The notes: a model not told the origin generated them from the sequence alone. DNA of 64,000 nt from Limonium bicolor (GCA_023374045.1 CM041777.1:107021810-107085809), one strand, 5' to 3'. Positions 45,828 to 59,640 are shown, counted from the stretch's first letter. Numbers and translations: made by a program.

Positions 45828-47477
45828 TGTTGGGGGGTTTAACCTAACGACAAGTGTACCGGTCGATTATAGCAAGTTTAAATCTCGGAGTATTCCCTGA
45901 GTATCGAATCCAAGGAGGCAGTGGCTAGTTTAATTTCTACTTACACAAAACAAGAATAATAAAAATAACAGGAAATTGGGGGTTTGTATGTGATGGTGAA
46001 TGTTGTAAAAGAGTTCAATAAGCAATAAATAACAGGTAAATATTTGTTTTGATTTTGGTTGATAAAGGAAATTCCGGTTTACTACTTCTCTCTAGGTTTG
46101 CAATTTCTTCCCCTAAGTGATTTCTACAGAATCCAGAATAAAACCCTAGAATACGGATAACTTGTATTCGGTCCCGTTCCACGAATTCTAATTAGCAAAG
46201 ACCGAATCCTAACTCTCGTTATGAATCCACTGTTTACTAATTGCTTTAAGTGTAGTCTAGATTAATGGTCAGCTAGTGTTTAGAGGAATTACCATATACT
46301 AACTGGTTCTTTCCCTGTAGTCAATTGATAGCCGCAGTTCTCACTTATAAGCTAACAAACTGATAAACTCAATAAATTATCAGATTAACAAGTTTAGGAA
46401 TTCATAAGGGAAAAGAACTTTATTCTAGTGTACTGCAGAAAATCATAGGTTCAGAATAATTATTCTAGAGATACATAGTAAACCGAAAATTTAAAGCGAC
46501 TACTCAGCCATGGACAAAATAACAATGCTCAATATAAACAGCATAAGGACAGAGGGATTTAGCAGAAAAACTGATTTTAGAAGCCGTCACCGATTCTGCA
46601 ACTCCCACACTCGTTTGTGTCACATCCGGCTGTCTGGGGTCGGACGCTGATCCGGATGCCTTCTTCGGGGTCTATCCGGATCCGGACGTCGATCCGGACG
46701 CAGGTAAATGAAGCCCGTGAGCAGTTCTCTGTCTGTGGGTGAGGGTGAAGAATTACGGAGGAGGATTTGTGAATGGAGATGGAGGATTATCGTGGATGAG
46801 AAGATATGTAGAGAGGGAGAGAAGGGGTTAGACTCGCAAGTCTGGTCCGAATTGAAATGGAGGATGAGTGAATGCTTAAATAGGCTGAGAAATCAACATA
46901 GGTTAGTGGAAGTTTGGTGTGTTGGTAATTAATTGAGCATGGGCATGTATTAATTTAGGCTGCAGTGTGGGCTAAACCGCCGTCGGCTGATAATTGTGCC
47001 GAAAGCCCGATTATCAGCGCGATGCGTTTTTATTTTTCATTTTTGTGTGACGTCCGGATCTGTGTCCGGATCCGGACATGAGACAGTGGTTTTGGATCTG
47101 AGACTCGGGTTGTGTCCAGATCGTTGTCTGGATCCGGACAAGACACAAAACTTTTGGAGCTAGATCTCGGGTCTCGTCCGGCCTGCGTCCGGATCCGGAC
47201 ATGAGACGTCCGGATTTGTGTCCGGCCAAGTTGACCCGAATGTGACCAATTTTTGTGTCTCTTCTCCTGATTAGTTCCCCGTTTGTTGCGTTGTAACCCT
47301 TATGATGTAAAGTCTTCATTTCTCTGGGTTTTTCCTATATTTACATATATAATGCATCAATACATATCAAAATATTATTCTTAGGAAAAACACAGAATAA
47401 GTGGGAAACATTGCTTAAATTGTAGCAGATTATCAGGTAATTAAGCCCTTAAAAGCCTATATGTTTCACACTTATCA
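45828..47477 (-). repeat. 5' LTR of A1
   Basis: 1650 bp, TGTTGGGGGG...CTTATCA on the plus strand. Nearly collinear with 27092-28750. It lacks the 29-bp terminal extension of the other LTR. Followed outside by the TSD CAAGG. Confidence 0.9.
46620..47240. repeat. TCCGGATCCGGA repeat cluster in A1 5' LTR
   Basis: Counterpart of 27899-28520. Units near 46674, 47067, 47127 and 47190, several with point changes (GTCTGGATCCGGAC) that break one arm. Confidence 0.85.
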
Positions 47478-47645
47478 CAAGGTCGGACGCAAGTCTGGAC
47501 AGACCCTTTAAGTTTCCGCGCTTCTGATTTCGAATCCCGTCCGAACTTGCAAGGTCGGACGTAAGTCCGGACGGCTCTCTGTTTTGGAATTTCATTGTGT
47601 CCGGATATGCAAGGTCAGACGCATGTCTGTACACCTCTTCTGTTT
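47478..47645. repeat. TCCGGAC repeat cluster, right part
   Basis: Continuation of 26835-27062 after A1. Units GCAAGGTCGGACGCAAGTC, GCAAGGTCGGACGTAAGTCC and GCAAGGTCAGACGCATGTC, spaced about 70 bp. A1 inserted into the GCAAGG of one unit. Confidence 0.75.
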
Positions 47646-48514
47646 TGCCCATTTTGCTCGTTTGGCTCCGTTTTCACTTCTGTTTGTGGGGTATGGATCC
47701 CCTAAGTGTGAAGAGTTTTATACATGTGTTATGCTTATTTAAGCACATTTGATATGTTACTTTGGCTAAATGATTTGGGACCTAGTTACTGTACTTCTGA
47801 GCCTTGGATAGTCGAGTCGGGCTGTCCCGTAGCATGCTGCGTAGGAATTCCTTTGTATATGTTCCTTAGGGTTTCCCTTAGGACGTTTAGTGACCGACGG
47901 GTCTATTAGCTGTCTCTACGGATTCTGATGTGAGATCTTCGGATCCATAGGACATTGTGTGAGTCCTTCTGATGTGTTAGCGGGTTTTTAGTGTCCCGCC
48001 TTGTGATTCTGTTTCTAAAAAGTCCGACTTACGTTTGATTTGGTATTCTGATCTGATTTGGAATTCACTCTACTTCTGTTTCACTGTTTGCAAAGTGACG
48101 TATGTTTCCCTTTGATTTGTGAATTTCTAACTTCTTTTTTGAGTAGGCTTCCTTGAGAAAGTCTTCTGCTTACTGGGCTAGTTGAGCTCACCCCTTTATT
48201 ATGTTATATAGATTGAGCACTTGAAGACTCCTACTTCTTCTCTCTTTATGGAGTTTTGGTTTATGTTTTAGACTCTCCGCAGACTTTGTATTTAACTTTT
48301 GCGCTTTAGACGCCTCTTACTTTATGTAGCCTACAAGCCTTGACCTGTATTTACATCTCACTTTGGTACATGGAATATTGTAAACTCTTTTCTGGCTATT
48401 GCAAGCTTTCTGATTTGGTTTTGAGCTTGAATGTGTTAGAGCTTTGTGTTGTTAGGTAGTAGACACGCGGCGTGTAACGTCCCTAACTCCTAGGCCGGTT
48501 TTGGGGTCATTACA

Positions 48515-49378
48515 CGATTACTCGTTATTCTGCTTCGGCACTGGACCTGAAGACCGTGGGTTGTTGTTTGGAGGACCAAGAGATGAGGTTCAGGCCAAGG
48601 AACATGTAGTATCCGGAGGTAGAGCGTCGAGTGTTGGGACAACTTGCCCAATCGGCATCGGAGTAGACAGGTAAATGATGGGAGATGGCGGGGTGATACT
48701 TAGCCCGAGGTGGAGTGTACCTTTGACATAGCGAAGAATACGTTTGAGGGCGGTGAGGTTCGCGTGGGTCGTGCATGTGGAGGCAGCACTGCTGGACTGC
48801 GTAACTGATATCGGGACGAGTGAAGGTAAGGTACTGTAGGGCACCGGCGAGAGACCAGAAGGTAGTGGGATCAGAGACTATGGGGTCAGAGGTGCGACCG
48901 AGTATGGGGCTTGTATCAACAGGTGTGCAGTTGGGGTTCCAGTGTGTCATGCCAAAACATTTGAGGATGTCACTAGCGTAGGTCGCTTAACTAAGATGTA
49001 GGCCCGATGAGGTGCGGGTGACGGAGATGTCGAGGAAGTGATGGAGGAGGCCAAAGTCTGTCATAGAGAACTCATTACTGAGGGCAGTAATGATGCGGCG
49101 AAGGAGGTAGGTGAAGGATACAGTAATGATTATGTCATCGACGTAGACCAATATGTGCACCTGGTGTGGGCCACGGTTGAGAACAAAGAGGGATGGATCT
49201 GAGCGACAACCAACAAAGCCCAGGTGAGTGATGTGATCGGGGAAGCGTCGATACCAAGCCCGCGGGGCTTGTTTGAGGCCATAAAGGGCCTTGCGCAGTT
49301 TGTAGACATGATCGGGAAACTGTGGGTGAACAAAGTCTGGCGGTTGTTGACAATAGACTTCCTCGGTGAGGTGGCCAT
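48515..49378 (-). pseudogene. Ty1/copia polyprotein, reverse transcriptase and RNase H part
   Basis: Minus-strand translation, with frameshifts, gives copia RVT_2 landmarks in order: [46 protein letters not shown] (catalytic YVDD at 49134-49145), MTHWNPNCTPVDTS, ALQYLTFTRPDISYAVQ, LTALKRILRYVKGTL, YSDADWASCPNTRRSTSGY and SSAEAE. At least one in-frame stop (HLS*ATYAS) and several frame changes, including after HDPREPH, make it a relic. AEAE is followed by a stop where related elements have tyrosine. It continues to the left at 26071 and to the right at 53923. Confidence 0.92.
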
Positions 49379-49640
49379 TGAATACCCCAAACCTAAATAT
49401 GGTAATTAAATATAAATTTATGATGTAATAATCCTAAAACATGCCTTAGAAACATTGGTAGACAATTTAAACCAAAGAAAACAAAGAAAACACCATAAAG
49501 TCAATTTAAGCAAATACTTGCTCTAGACTTTGTGTAACCTTTTTAGGACCTAAAGTTCATTCCTAGACCTTAATAACATGCTAATGAACGTGTTAAATCA
49601 ATTACCAAAGAAAACCAAGCTCAAAAACAAGTTAAAACAC

Positions 49641-49674
49641 AAATTGTGCTTTAAGACTTCTTAAAGCACATTTT
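49641..49674. repeat. 34-nt palindrome with one mismatch, family C
   Basis: Same palindrome as 4671-4704, with AAATTGTGC in one arm instead of AAAATGTGC. Confidence 0.82.
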
Positions 49675-51102
49675 TGAAAAATTGTCTTAGAAGTGAGTTT
49701 TGAGTGGCTAGATGACCAAGATTATACCTTAATAAACATTTGTACTACTTAGTATCACATTAGGAAGCCTAAATCAATGAGAACCAAAAATTTCACAAAT
49801 TTGTGCACTAATTATGAATAGTACCCAAAATAGTGCCCAAAATAAGTCAAATGACTTTCTTAAGTGGTCAATGGTCAAATAACACCTAAATATCTAAGGG
49901 AAAGAGAGGGGGGCCTATTTTTGAGAGGGTGAGTCATCACCAAGGCCAGCACATTTAGGAAAGAAAGGGAAAAGAAGAAAATGACTATTCACTTTTTTAA
50001 GACAAATATCTTCCTTATACCACTTACCTCTTTCCTCTCTTCATTTCAATTCCTTCCCCACCATTTTCTTCTTCTTCTCTCTGTTCCAAAACCGTAAGAG
50101 CTACATCCTCCATGGTTCTCCACGTTTCTTCAACTTCAAATGCTTGCCAAATGCAACTCCAAGCTCCAAATCAAAAACTAAGCACACATTTGCCTTAGTT
50201 AGACCAAGACCTTCCATCCTCTCTTTTCAAAATTCCAAAACCAGAATTTGGACTCCATTGAAGGAGCTCCATTTAAAGAGAAAAATTCAGTTTCAAGAGC
50301 TAGTATATACTCTCTTTGGCTTAAGGTAAGAAGAGCTTCAAAAATCATCCTTTTCTTTCATTTTTGTACTTGGCCGAAAATTGTCATTTGAAGTGCCTTG
50401 TCTTACTCTTTTTAATAGCCTTGATTCAATATTCAAAATACTAGAAGAGGTCTTCCTTTGATTCCTTACCAAAGTCTATCTTAAGACTCCAAAGGTAATT
50501 ATCCATTTTAATACATTACGCACTCTTTTGTAACCTAAGAGTAAATTCCATGAGTCTAGGTATAATACTTAGTACTCATTATACCTATTTTAATGTTGAT
50601 TAGAAGTTTAGAAAGAGAGGAACCTCATTGGCTGATTTTCAATCAAGAAAACCAAGAGGAAGATAATGAGAGAAAGGCTTGAAACATAAGGTAAATTACT
50701 TGCCTTAATGTAGATTAGTGTCTTAAGGGAATGGTGTTTAGATAGATACCAAATGTAGCCTAGAGCTCACATTACAATATGGTTTATATTAACCTAGGAA
50801 GGAATATGAAGAAGCCTAAGAACATGTGAACTTGTGACTAAAGTGCCAATGGTAAATGAGTTAGTAAAAGAAGCATAAGGTGGATTACAAGAGCATTTAT
50901 AATTGCTATGAGATTAAGTGTTGTATAAATGCAGATTGAAAGCTCTAAATGTGGGAAATTCAGTGTTTAGTTATGTCATTTAAGGGCCTAAGAGCCATGT
51001 CATTTAAAAGCCTTAGTGCTATGCAATTTAAGATTATTGCACCATATTGTGTTTGTTATGAATGGCTTGAATTGGGTGTGAAATCTCATGAGAAAAGGAC
51101 TT

Positions 51103-51255
<153 letters not shown>

Positions 51256-52269
51256 TGATTATAGGAGAAAGACTATGCATATGGGCATGATAATATAGTA
51301 GAGAAACTATGTCAAAATTTAAGTAGAAACCAAGTGTTTAAAGTGTTCTAGTGAATTTTTATGACCTAGGTTGTACTAGGAATCATTAGAGGAAATTTGA
51401 GTGGAAATGAGTTAACAAAGGTGATCTTGAGGATTAGAATGACCTAGTGTTGTCTAGGAGGAATTAGAGGTTAGGTGGGTGTATTAAACACACCAAAATC
51501 ATGGTATGAGGAATGTTAAGACTTGTGCAAAAATCTGGAGGAAATGATGTATAATGTCTTATGATGATTTAGGTATGAACTAGAGAATATAACCTTGAGA
51601 ATTTTGGGTAGCTTGTGTAAGGAGATAAAGATGCTAGTAATGAATTAATAAGTGTATAGCTTAGATGGTAATGAGTGGACATGGGAAATGGAGATGAAAA
51701 CTATAAGAGAATGTTGTAACTTGTCAAAGGAATGACTAGGAATGTATAAGAGTGTATAACCATGATATTGGTGAGTAAATTGAGTAAAGGAGATGGAAAT
51801 GTCTAAGAAGGATTTAGCATGGTCAAGGTGGATGAGGAAAATATGAAAGTGTTAAGAGTATGATTAGGGATATAAATATATATATATATGTGTACAAGTT
51901 TGGGAATGATGAGTAGTAAATGGAAAGGAGAGGAAATTGTGCATGGAGATGCAATATAACCTTGGGAATTTTGAGAAGTTTGAGTTAAGGAGATGAGAAT
52001 GATGGGTATGCATTAGGTGTGATCAAAGTGATTGTGAGGAAACACTTGGGTTAGTTGAGGTTGTAAGCAAATTTACATCTTGGAGGTTTGAGAAACTAAG
52101 TGCAAGTGTTAAGAAGTTTGTAGCAATTTGAGTACAATGATCAAGGAGTTGAGTATGAGATTTGTGGATGAATTAGAAGGTTTTTAAAAGTGCCAAAATG
52201 ATGTTGGAACATACTAGGAAACTTGTGGAAAAGATTGGAGCAAAATAAGCACTTTGGGAAATGGTTTTG

Positions 52270-52370
52270 CAGTGGACCGACCCAGGGGACCGACCCTATC
52301 TGCGTCGGTCGAGCAAAAACTGACAAAACCGGATGCCTCTGCATCCGACCGACCCAGGGTGGGTCGGTCG
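52270..52370. repeat. GC-rich inverted-repeat pair, family C
   Basis: Two units with GGACCGACCCAGGGGACCGACCC and CCGACCGACCC...GGGTCGGTCGG features, about 75 bp apart (the first given here only as overlapping parts: GGACCGACCC and GGACCGACCC). TGCAGTGG precedes the first. Confidence 0.8.
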
Positions 52371-53922
52371 GCCTTATATATTAAAAAAAGAGAGAGAGAA
52401 AAGAAAGAGTGGCATTAGGGTACACCATTAGGAGAGTAATGATGATTAGAAAGATATGTACATAAGAACCTAAGACATAAGGAGAAGTAAAATGACTTAA
52501 GTGGTTAAGTTTAAACTACAATGACTTAGAGGTTATTAATCGGAAATCGTTAGTGATGATACGAGTTAGGTTAATTGAAAGTAATTAACCACCCGATTGG
52601 ATGAATGTTTTAGGGTTTGAGTATTTGGACTCCGGATGAGAATAGGCAACCGAATGACCAACGGTGAATGGTATGGTTTTCTTGTAGCCTGCTTGCTGAC
52701 GAGGTGTACCTCAGCTTGTGTGCTATTTGTTTATATGTTCCGACTAAACAAGATAAAGCATGCAATCGGTTTATTGTATGTGTTGTGTGTTGTATGAAAC
52801 TAACACAACCTACCTTTGAGAACTTACTAACTAATGTTTAGTAAACAATTGTGTGAGAACAAGGAACACTCCCTAATATTAGTTTGTTAATAACCGAAAA
52901 AGGTTTAACTAACAAACATTGTCTTTGAGACTTCTACTAACTGGAACTTGGGGGGTGAGGAATCCGGGACGGTCCGGTCATGCATGTTTGAAGGGGAGGT
53001 TGGTATCCTTATCAGGTTCCGACTTCCAAATATGACTTGTCTTCGGACTCGTCGCCTAGAGTCGACATATAGACTCGGTCACCTTGATTTATGTTCGTGG
53101 TGAAAGCATTATTGAGATGGCGTGGTGGGATCTACCTAAATCCCAACTAATTCTAAGTAATAATGTTTATTTAACCCAATGGAGTTGATAGCTCATTGGC
53201 TAGGGTTACCTTGACCCGACAAGATAAACAATGAATTAAGGAACAACCGATTCTAATTAAAGAACGGTTGATGTGTTTGAGATAAGAGGAAATATGAGAA
53301 CTAAATGTTTCTCAAATTTAAGGAGTTAAAAACTAACTCGTTTACTTAAGGAATGCTTATTAAGTCGTTCAATGTGTTTGAGCTATGAGTTGCTTCATAT
53401 ATTGTGTGGTGTTTATTGCACTTCTTATTAGCGTTGTATAAATAATCAATCGCATGTATACGATAAAATAGTTGTGCATAGCCCCGTTAGCTTGCGGGCT
53501 ACACGTTAATCATACCAGCAAAGGTGCTGAGCCCCTCGGGGCATCCATATTATTTTGCAGGTAAACGACAGAAGACGGCCGTCCTGAGAGCAGAGCGGGT
53601 AGACATTCTTCGGGTTTTCCTTTTGTTAAACGAGATGTGCTTGTACACTCGTCTGTAGATGGTGTAAGTGTAGTATGATGTATTAGGATATGAGATACTT
53701 TGTACTGAGAATATGTATTGGTTAAGATTTAGTATACACTAATGTTCGGTATATTCGGGTCCATCAGACCGTAGCTAGATCTTTGAGAATTTAGTATGCC
53801 TAGTTAGTCACGTGGGTGACTAACGGCGGTAACACCAACTGTTGTAGGAAATTCACTACAATGTAAATGAAAGTAATTGGAGGTTTATGAGTTATTGTCG
53901 GTTTATGAGTTGGGGTGTTACA

Positions 53923-53982
53923 AAGGAGGAAGGCATTTTTAACATCGAGCTGGTGGATTGGCCAGTTGCGAGTGATAGCAAG
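53923..53982 (-). pseudogene. Ty1/copia polyprotein fragment
   Basis: Sixty bases left between two LTR insertions. On the minus strand they read AITRNWPIHQLDVKNAFL, the start of the copia reverse transcriptase domain. The frame continues with TIRTILAL at 63967-64000 on one side and GHLTEEV at 49378 on the other. Confidence 0.88.
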
Positions 53983-56900
53983 TGTAACACCCCTCACAAT
54001 AAGCTCATAATAATCACTCTCGTATCATAATTAAAGACGTCTTACACCGGAAGTTAAACACTAATAATTCTCACTCGGGTGTCACATGTCATTACTCGCC
54101 CATGCGAGTAAAGAAGGAGAAAAGAAATAATAATAAAACAACGACAATAATTAACCGCAGTGATGGACGAGATATATACTACATTATCCTAAGTTTAAAC
54201 TGATACATAAGGTAAGTGAGCATCTAAGGTAATCCCAATGTTTACATCGTACTGAATATAAACTAATTCTGAAGATGCAATAAATAAATAACATCATTGG
54301 CTACCCCGAAGTCCCGCACTCCGGCTTCATAGCTTGATCATGTCTTGTAATGTGGTGCCATAAAGGCTCAGCCAACTACTGGTATACTAAATGTGATCCT
54401 AGACCGTTTGCCACTTAGGTCCATTTTAGCCATCTTGATTACATGGGTTCGTTACATGCTATTCCGGTTACATGCTTATAACATAACTGTAAATGCGGAA
54501 TTTAAACATACAACAGGCATTCCAATAATCGCACAACAAGGCATGCTATTACAACAATCATAATTGAATAATGAGCACGAGTCAACAATTAGTTGAGGTC
54601 CAGTTATGTCTCACTTGTTTCACTTCCCCATAAAGCCCCGCTTCCAACAATCTCACATAAACATACGGGTGTCATGTTAAAGACAATTCCCCGTTTAGCC
54701 TCACATGTTTATATTTTGGACTGTAGTCCTGTGCCATCTACAGTGGGTAATGGACTTACTTATCTACAGTGGTAGATGTCCATTAGGCCGAAGCCTTGGT
54801 TCCAACAGCAGCACACTCTGACTAACGATCGTATCCGGCTCGTTAGATTATCAAGAGTAGACCCTAACCGGGTACGAAACTCTAGTAATCACTATGCGCA
54901 ACCTGCTGGAACGAATGCAGCCCAGGATTTACTAAACTATGTTTCATTAATTATTACACTCTCATATGTTAGTGTATTTTAATTAGTCTCCTGGAGATTC
55001 AATCTTGTTCTTAAAGAAAACACATTTTTATTGGATGCCCTATCGGGTCTTACACGCAACCTAGAAGTCTGCTAGGTGATGTTCAAAGGTCGAGTCATCG
55101 CTCTAGAGACGGTTAATACCGGGTCTCTAAACTAAGATCCTCACTTAGTGCTTTAGGAGTTGTTTACTCTCACAAGGTGATAATCATAATCTCTCCCAAA
55201 GTTCATACACAGTTAGGTGATAATCGGTATCACATGTCCGGACGACGTACGCGCACAATTAAAAACGTTTTGACGGTCGGGAAAATAAACGCATATAAAC
55301 ACATGCATAACATTATTAATCTTAACATGCAAGCACACATTATGTCCGGAACCCAAGGAAACCCTTAGGGCTTTCAGACCACACATTCACATACCGTTCA
55401 CCGTTGAACAATGCTAGTGTGATGATTCACGCCTATCCTCTACCAATCCCGTAGCTCGTATCTAATAATTCGTACCTCTAGAATACATCACTCTAATATC
55501 AGTGTCTATATTACGAGTCTACTTAACCATCATAGATAGGTTCTAATCTTTGTCTCGTAGTTATACTCTCAACCGGTTATTGTTTGGCTTGGGTTTGTAT
55601 TAAGTCTCGGGATTGAATTTAACCATACTCTATAGTTGTAAGAGTATAATATTTCGTAGTGCAATAATATTCATTACTTAAGGATTAAATTCCTAGTAAC
55701 CCATACTATTTATCAAGGTTATTTGACCCTTGTATATTTGCATACACACACATCCTTATTGGTATATATATACATAGTTCATTATTCTACTTGTTCGACC
55801 AAGTTATATCCCACTTGTGTAATTATATACCCATATACGTATGCGTTAATATATATATAGTCCATTGTTATACTTTACTTGACTAAGTTATATTCTAACT
55901 TTTAATTCCATATTATTTTATGTACCGGTCAACTTAACCACTTGGTCAATTTGTGATGATTTGGTCAATCTAGTTTGACTTGGTCAATATTACAAGTCAA
56001 TGTTTCATTATAACCAATATTTATTTACCAACTCATACTATATCATAATATAACACTTATACTTATATTTCCAAATCCATAATTCACTCCACATCAACCT
56101 TATATGATTTATCAATCGTATTACAATTTTCACCTTATATTATAAATTCATATCGTGTGATTTATAAGGTTTTCCATGACGAATTAATTCATTATTTCGT
56201 GTGGAGTATACACTTATTTATTTGTGTCCTTTATTCACAAATCTTTTTCCCAAGAATTCATCTTAATATTATCCAAGGTATTTTACCCATTGTCACCTTC
56301 CTTATATTATAAGGTTTCTTATCATATATTATACTCCCCAATTTCCAACTTAAACCCATTATTCTATGTGATTATTTATAAGGTATATTTATACCCCATT
56401 AATCCCTTTATAATATACCCTCTTATATTTTAACATAAGGTCACATTATATCATCTTAAACTTTATAATATATCATTCATTATTTCTGAAAATTCCAAAC
56501 CATCCATATTATTTTCGGCATTTAAATTCTTTCCCCCCTTCATTTTAGGATATTTACAAAATCACCCCAAACATTATTCTTGTTACATTTCTAACCTTAT
56601 TTAATTATAACCTAAGATCCCAAAACATTATAATATACACAAGCATATACATACATATATAAATTCGAACAGCACCCTATTATTTTCCAGATTTATTCTT
56701 TTCACCCACAATTTCTTTTAATTACATATTACCCCTCTTTATTTTGTAAACTTTCAATTTAATACCTAAAACTTTATATTATACATATTAACTTATTTAA
56801 TTCTAAAAACTCCCAAAATAATTTCTTAAACTCTCGAACATCCCCTAGGCTGTTCCATATTATTTTTCATCCCAAATTTTTGGTTATTTACATTATAGCC

Positions 56901-59140
56901 CCATAAGTTTTATAAATGTCACATTTTAATATTTAAACTATATATTATAATCCTTAGTTTATTAAATTACTAAAATCAACCCAAAATTCACCAAATTTAT
57001 ATACAGACCCATACTGGTCATATTAACCTCATTCCAGCCCATAACTTTTGAAAATTACATAAACACCCCAAATAGTTTTATAATTTTCATTTTTAACTTA
57101 ATACTTTATTTAAGTTACCAAATCAATTACTTATTTTTTTCCAACTTGGTCAAACATCATATATGGTCAAGGTTGACCACCCAAACACTCCTTTGACCAG
57201 CATTTATCAGTAATTACGAAAATACCCCTCTTATCTCTCTAGTTTTACATTTAAGTGTTTAAGCTTTATACAAATTACATTTTATGTTTTTAAAATTCCT
57301 AAACAGCCCCCATTCGGTTTTATTTATTGTTTAGCACCCTAAACTTTATTTATTTATGGTTTGCCCCCCATGGTAAGCCTTTTGCTCATTTTAACACTTA
57401 TAAAGTTTATAAATCTCATTATAACTTTATCTTTAATTTATGTAACACCTAAATTCATCAAGATTCATCTAAAATGTTCCTAGATGATTATGTTCACTAA
57501 AATTACACTTTAGCACCAGAAACATGTTTAATTCATTTAACCACCCACAAACTTAATAATTTGATATTTAAAGCTTTAAATAACTATAATAAAATGGCAT
57601 AAACACATGGCCTTCAACATAACATAAACTTAACTTTAAAATGACATTAAAATTCCCAAAACTATATATAATACACGGCTTTGCTACAGATTTTTCTCTT
57701 AACTCTTAAAAATCATTTTTCTTTCATTTTTAACTTATAAATTTGACTTTAATAGTCATTACCACCTAGATTCACTAACCCAACATATAACCATTATTTT
57801 CTACACATTTTCAAGGATTAAACAGCACCTATATACATACACATTCTCGGCCATATTTTAATTTACAAGATAATATACTTTAAAGCTTTAAAAGTGTTTT
57901 AGGAGTTCTTACCTTGTTCTAATCACCAGAACTCCAAAAACCCCTTGTATATTCTCGGCCCTATATGTATATATATTTTAGGTTAGTTTTTATTTCATGA
58001 ACTAGCTTAAATAACATTATATTACCTTGAGATCTTAAATGAACATTTTACCTCTTAAGTTTGTTTTTATCTTTGGGATGATGTCCCTACTGCCTCCACA
58101 ATCCATGGGTGGTTCCAAGACTCATTCAGTCAGCATAAACACAAGGAAGAAGACTTTAGTTAGTGACTTCTTCAAATGACAAGTTTAAGGAGTTTTTAAG
58201 CATGATTTAAGAGAAATTTTACCTTGAAGATTTGGGAGGTTTTAAGTGTGGTTCTCGGCCACCTATAGCAGTAGAAAGTGGCTCAGTTTTTTTGGGAAAA
58301 AGATAAGAGAGATTAAGGGCTTGAATAGCCATGGAAATCCATGATTTTACTTTCATTTGGAGCCCTTTTTAGGTGGGCTTTGAAGAAGATCTTTGGCTCT
58401 ATGAAGAGGGCTGGAAACACTATTCAAATGTGTGTCAAGAGATGTAAAAAAGAGGTAAGTAACAGCTCATTTTCGGATTTAATATTGAAGAGAGGTGAAA
58501 GGGTGTTTTAAGACATGTTTCCTTGCCTTAAGGTTCTCAAGAGGCTCCCCTATCCCTTGGGTTGATCTTGGACGTGGTTTGGGTCCTCCAAGTCAGTATT
58601 GGTGCCTTAGATGGAGTGGAAAGAGTTAAATTCGGCCATGTGCATAAATAAAGGGAGAAGGGTGTCTTAAAGCACATTTTTCTTACCTTGACTTACCAAT
58701 CTGGTTCCCTTGAGTTTCAGCTCATCAATGGCCCATACTCTCTTATAAAATCGGTTAGAATAATATAGGAAGAGTGGGTGATGATTTTGGTGCAAGAAAA
58801 TTGAAGTTTGGAGGTGAAATGAGCCTTAAGACTTCATTAGAGCTTAAGGTATGTTAATGGAGGTTGAAGATGGTGAAGGGAGGATGATGGTGTCGGCTGA
58901 GAGAGGAAGAAGAGAGTGAGAGTATGGGCAAAGAGAATGGGATGGCTGGGTTGGTGCTTTAGAAGGAAAATTCTTTCCTAGCTAGGTTGAGGTGTGTAAG
59001 AGACATTTTTGTCTTTTGTTGTTTTCTTATTGTTGAATTTGTCTTCTAATGTTCTATGTCTGATTTTTGTGTCTCCTTGGAAGTATATACAGCCGAGACA
59101 TGTAGGAAGTGTTGGAAGATATTCATTTTGTGTGAGAAGG

Positions 59141-59365
59141 CACTAGTAGAAAAAATGCTTATTTTGACGCCTTTATTTCACCGGTTGTATTAAAACTGCC
59201 AAAATAGGATAACTTCAAAATCTATTTTACCGGTTTTTAGCATAAACTGGCGTAATAGGTGACGCGAGAATTGAACTTACTATCTATTTCGCCGGTTTGT
59301 ACCAAAACCGGTGAAATATCTAAGGTTATTTCGTCGGTTGTAATATACAACCGGTAAAATAGATG
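59141..59365. repeat. CACTA left subterminal repeats
   Basis: Four to five pairs of imperfect inverted repeats: CACCGGTTGT, TTACCGGTTTT, TCGCCGGTTTGT and CGTCGGTTGT alternating with CTGGCG, ACCGGTGAAATA and ACAACCGGTAAAATA. Each pair could form a hairpin. Confidence 0.88.
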
Positions 59366-59373
59366 AGTAAAAT

Positions 59374-59640
59374 ATGAAAACCGCTGCTCTCATTCGACTC
59401 TGCCTCACTCACGCCATCGCTCACGCCGCGCTGCTCTCATTCGACTCACTGCCTCACTCACGCCATCGCTCACGCCAACACTCACTGCCTCACCACCGAC
59501 GACTGCTGAAGACGACACCCACTGCCTCACCACCGACGACGGCTCTGCTCACCACCGCCAACGGCTCTGCTCACCACCGACGACGCCCAGCGGCCCAGGT
59601 ATGTTCTAGGTCGACAGTAAGGGTTGCGATTTGAGGGTTG
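59374..59640 (+). other. C-rich internal repeat region, possible non-coding leader exon
   Basis: Imperfect tandem copies of CTCACTCACGCCATCGCTCACGCC-like sequence (in short: CACGCCATCGCTCACGCC) and of ACTGCCTCACCACCGACGACG. An 86-codon frame exists but is low-complexity. GCCCAG followed by GTATGTT occurs at 59594-59606 and again near 59700, so it may be a duplicated splice donor at the end of a leader exon. Confidence 0.45.

Larger units (their letters stand above)
27063..47477 (-). mobile_element. Athila-like non-autonomous LTR retrotransposon A1
   Basis: A minus-strand element with LTRs at both ends (27063-28750 and 45828-47477), a perfect TSD CAAGG (27058-27062 and 47478-47482), a tRNA-Asp-type PBS (45802-45821) and a PPT next to the left LTR. 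Order in element orientation: 5' LTR, PBS, gag-protease (45579 to 41393), spacer, second ORF (40082 to 30294), 3' spacer, PPT, 3' LTR. There is no reverse transcriptase, RNase H or integrase, and only 1.3 kb between the two ORFs. Two solo LTRs are nested in it (30505-38899 and 43192-44685). Without them it is about 10.5 kb. Athila affiliation rests on PBS, PPT, gag type and LTR ends TGATAAG...CCCAACA. It would depend on enzymes of an autonomous relative. Confidence 0.9.
26072..48514. mobile_element. Solo LTR in copia RNase H, interrupted by Athila-like element A1
   Basis: Begins TGTAAAAACCCGG and ends GGGGTCATTACA. The flanking 5-mers CGAGA and CGATT form a degenerate TSD with two mismatches, and the copia reading frame joins correctly across it. 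Without A1 it is about 2.02 kb (26072-27062 plus 47478-48514), with no internal domain, PBS or PPT. TGTAA...TTACA ends are common in chromovirus-type Ty3 LTRs, so that lineage is inferred weakly. It carries TCCGGAC-type repeats on both sides of the A1 insertion, which lies inside one repeat unit. Confidence 0.8.

Noticed and set aside
27092..47477. A1 starting at 27092, the first base matching the other LTR
   Set aside because: With this start the flanks (ATTGT and CAAGG) do not match. Starting at 27063 gives the perfect TSD CAAGG.
59374..59634. 86-codon frame inside the CACTA element as a gene
   Set aside because: It is made of tandem C-rich repeats (HSRHRS, PTTALLTT) and has no recognisable domain; it is kept only as a possible leader region.
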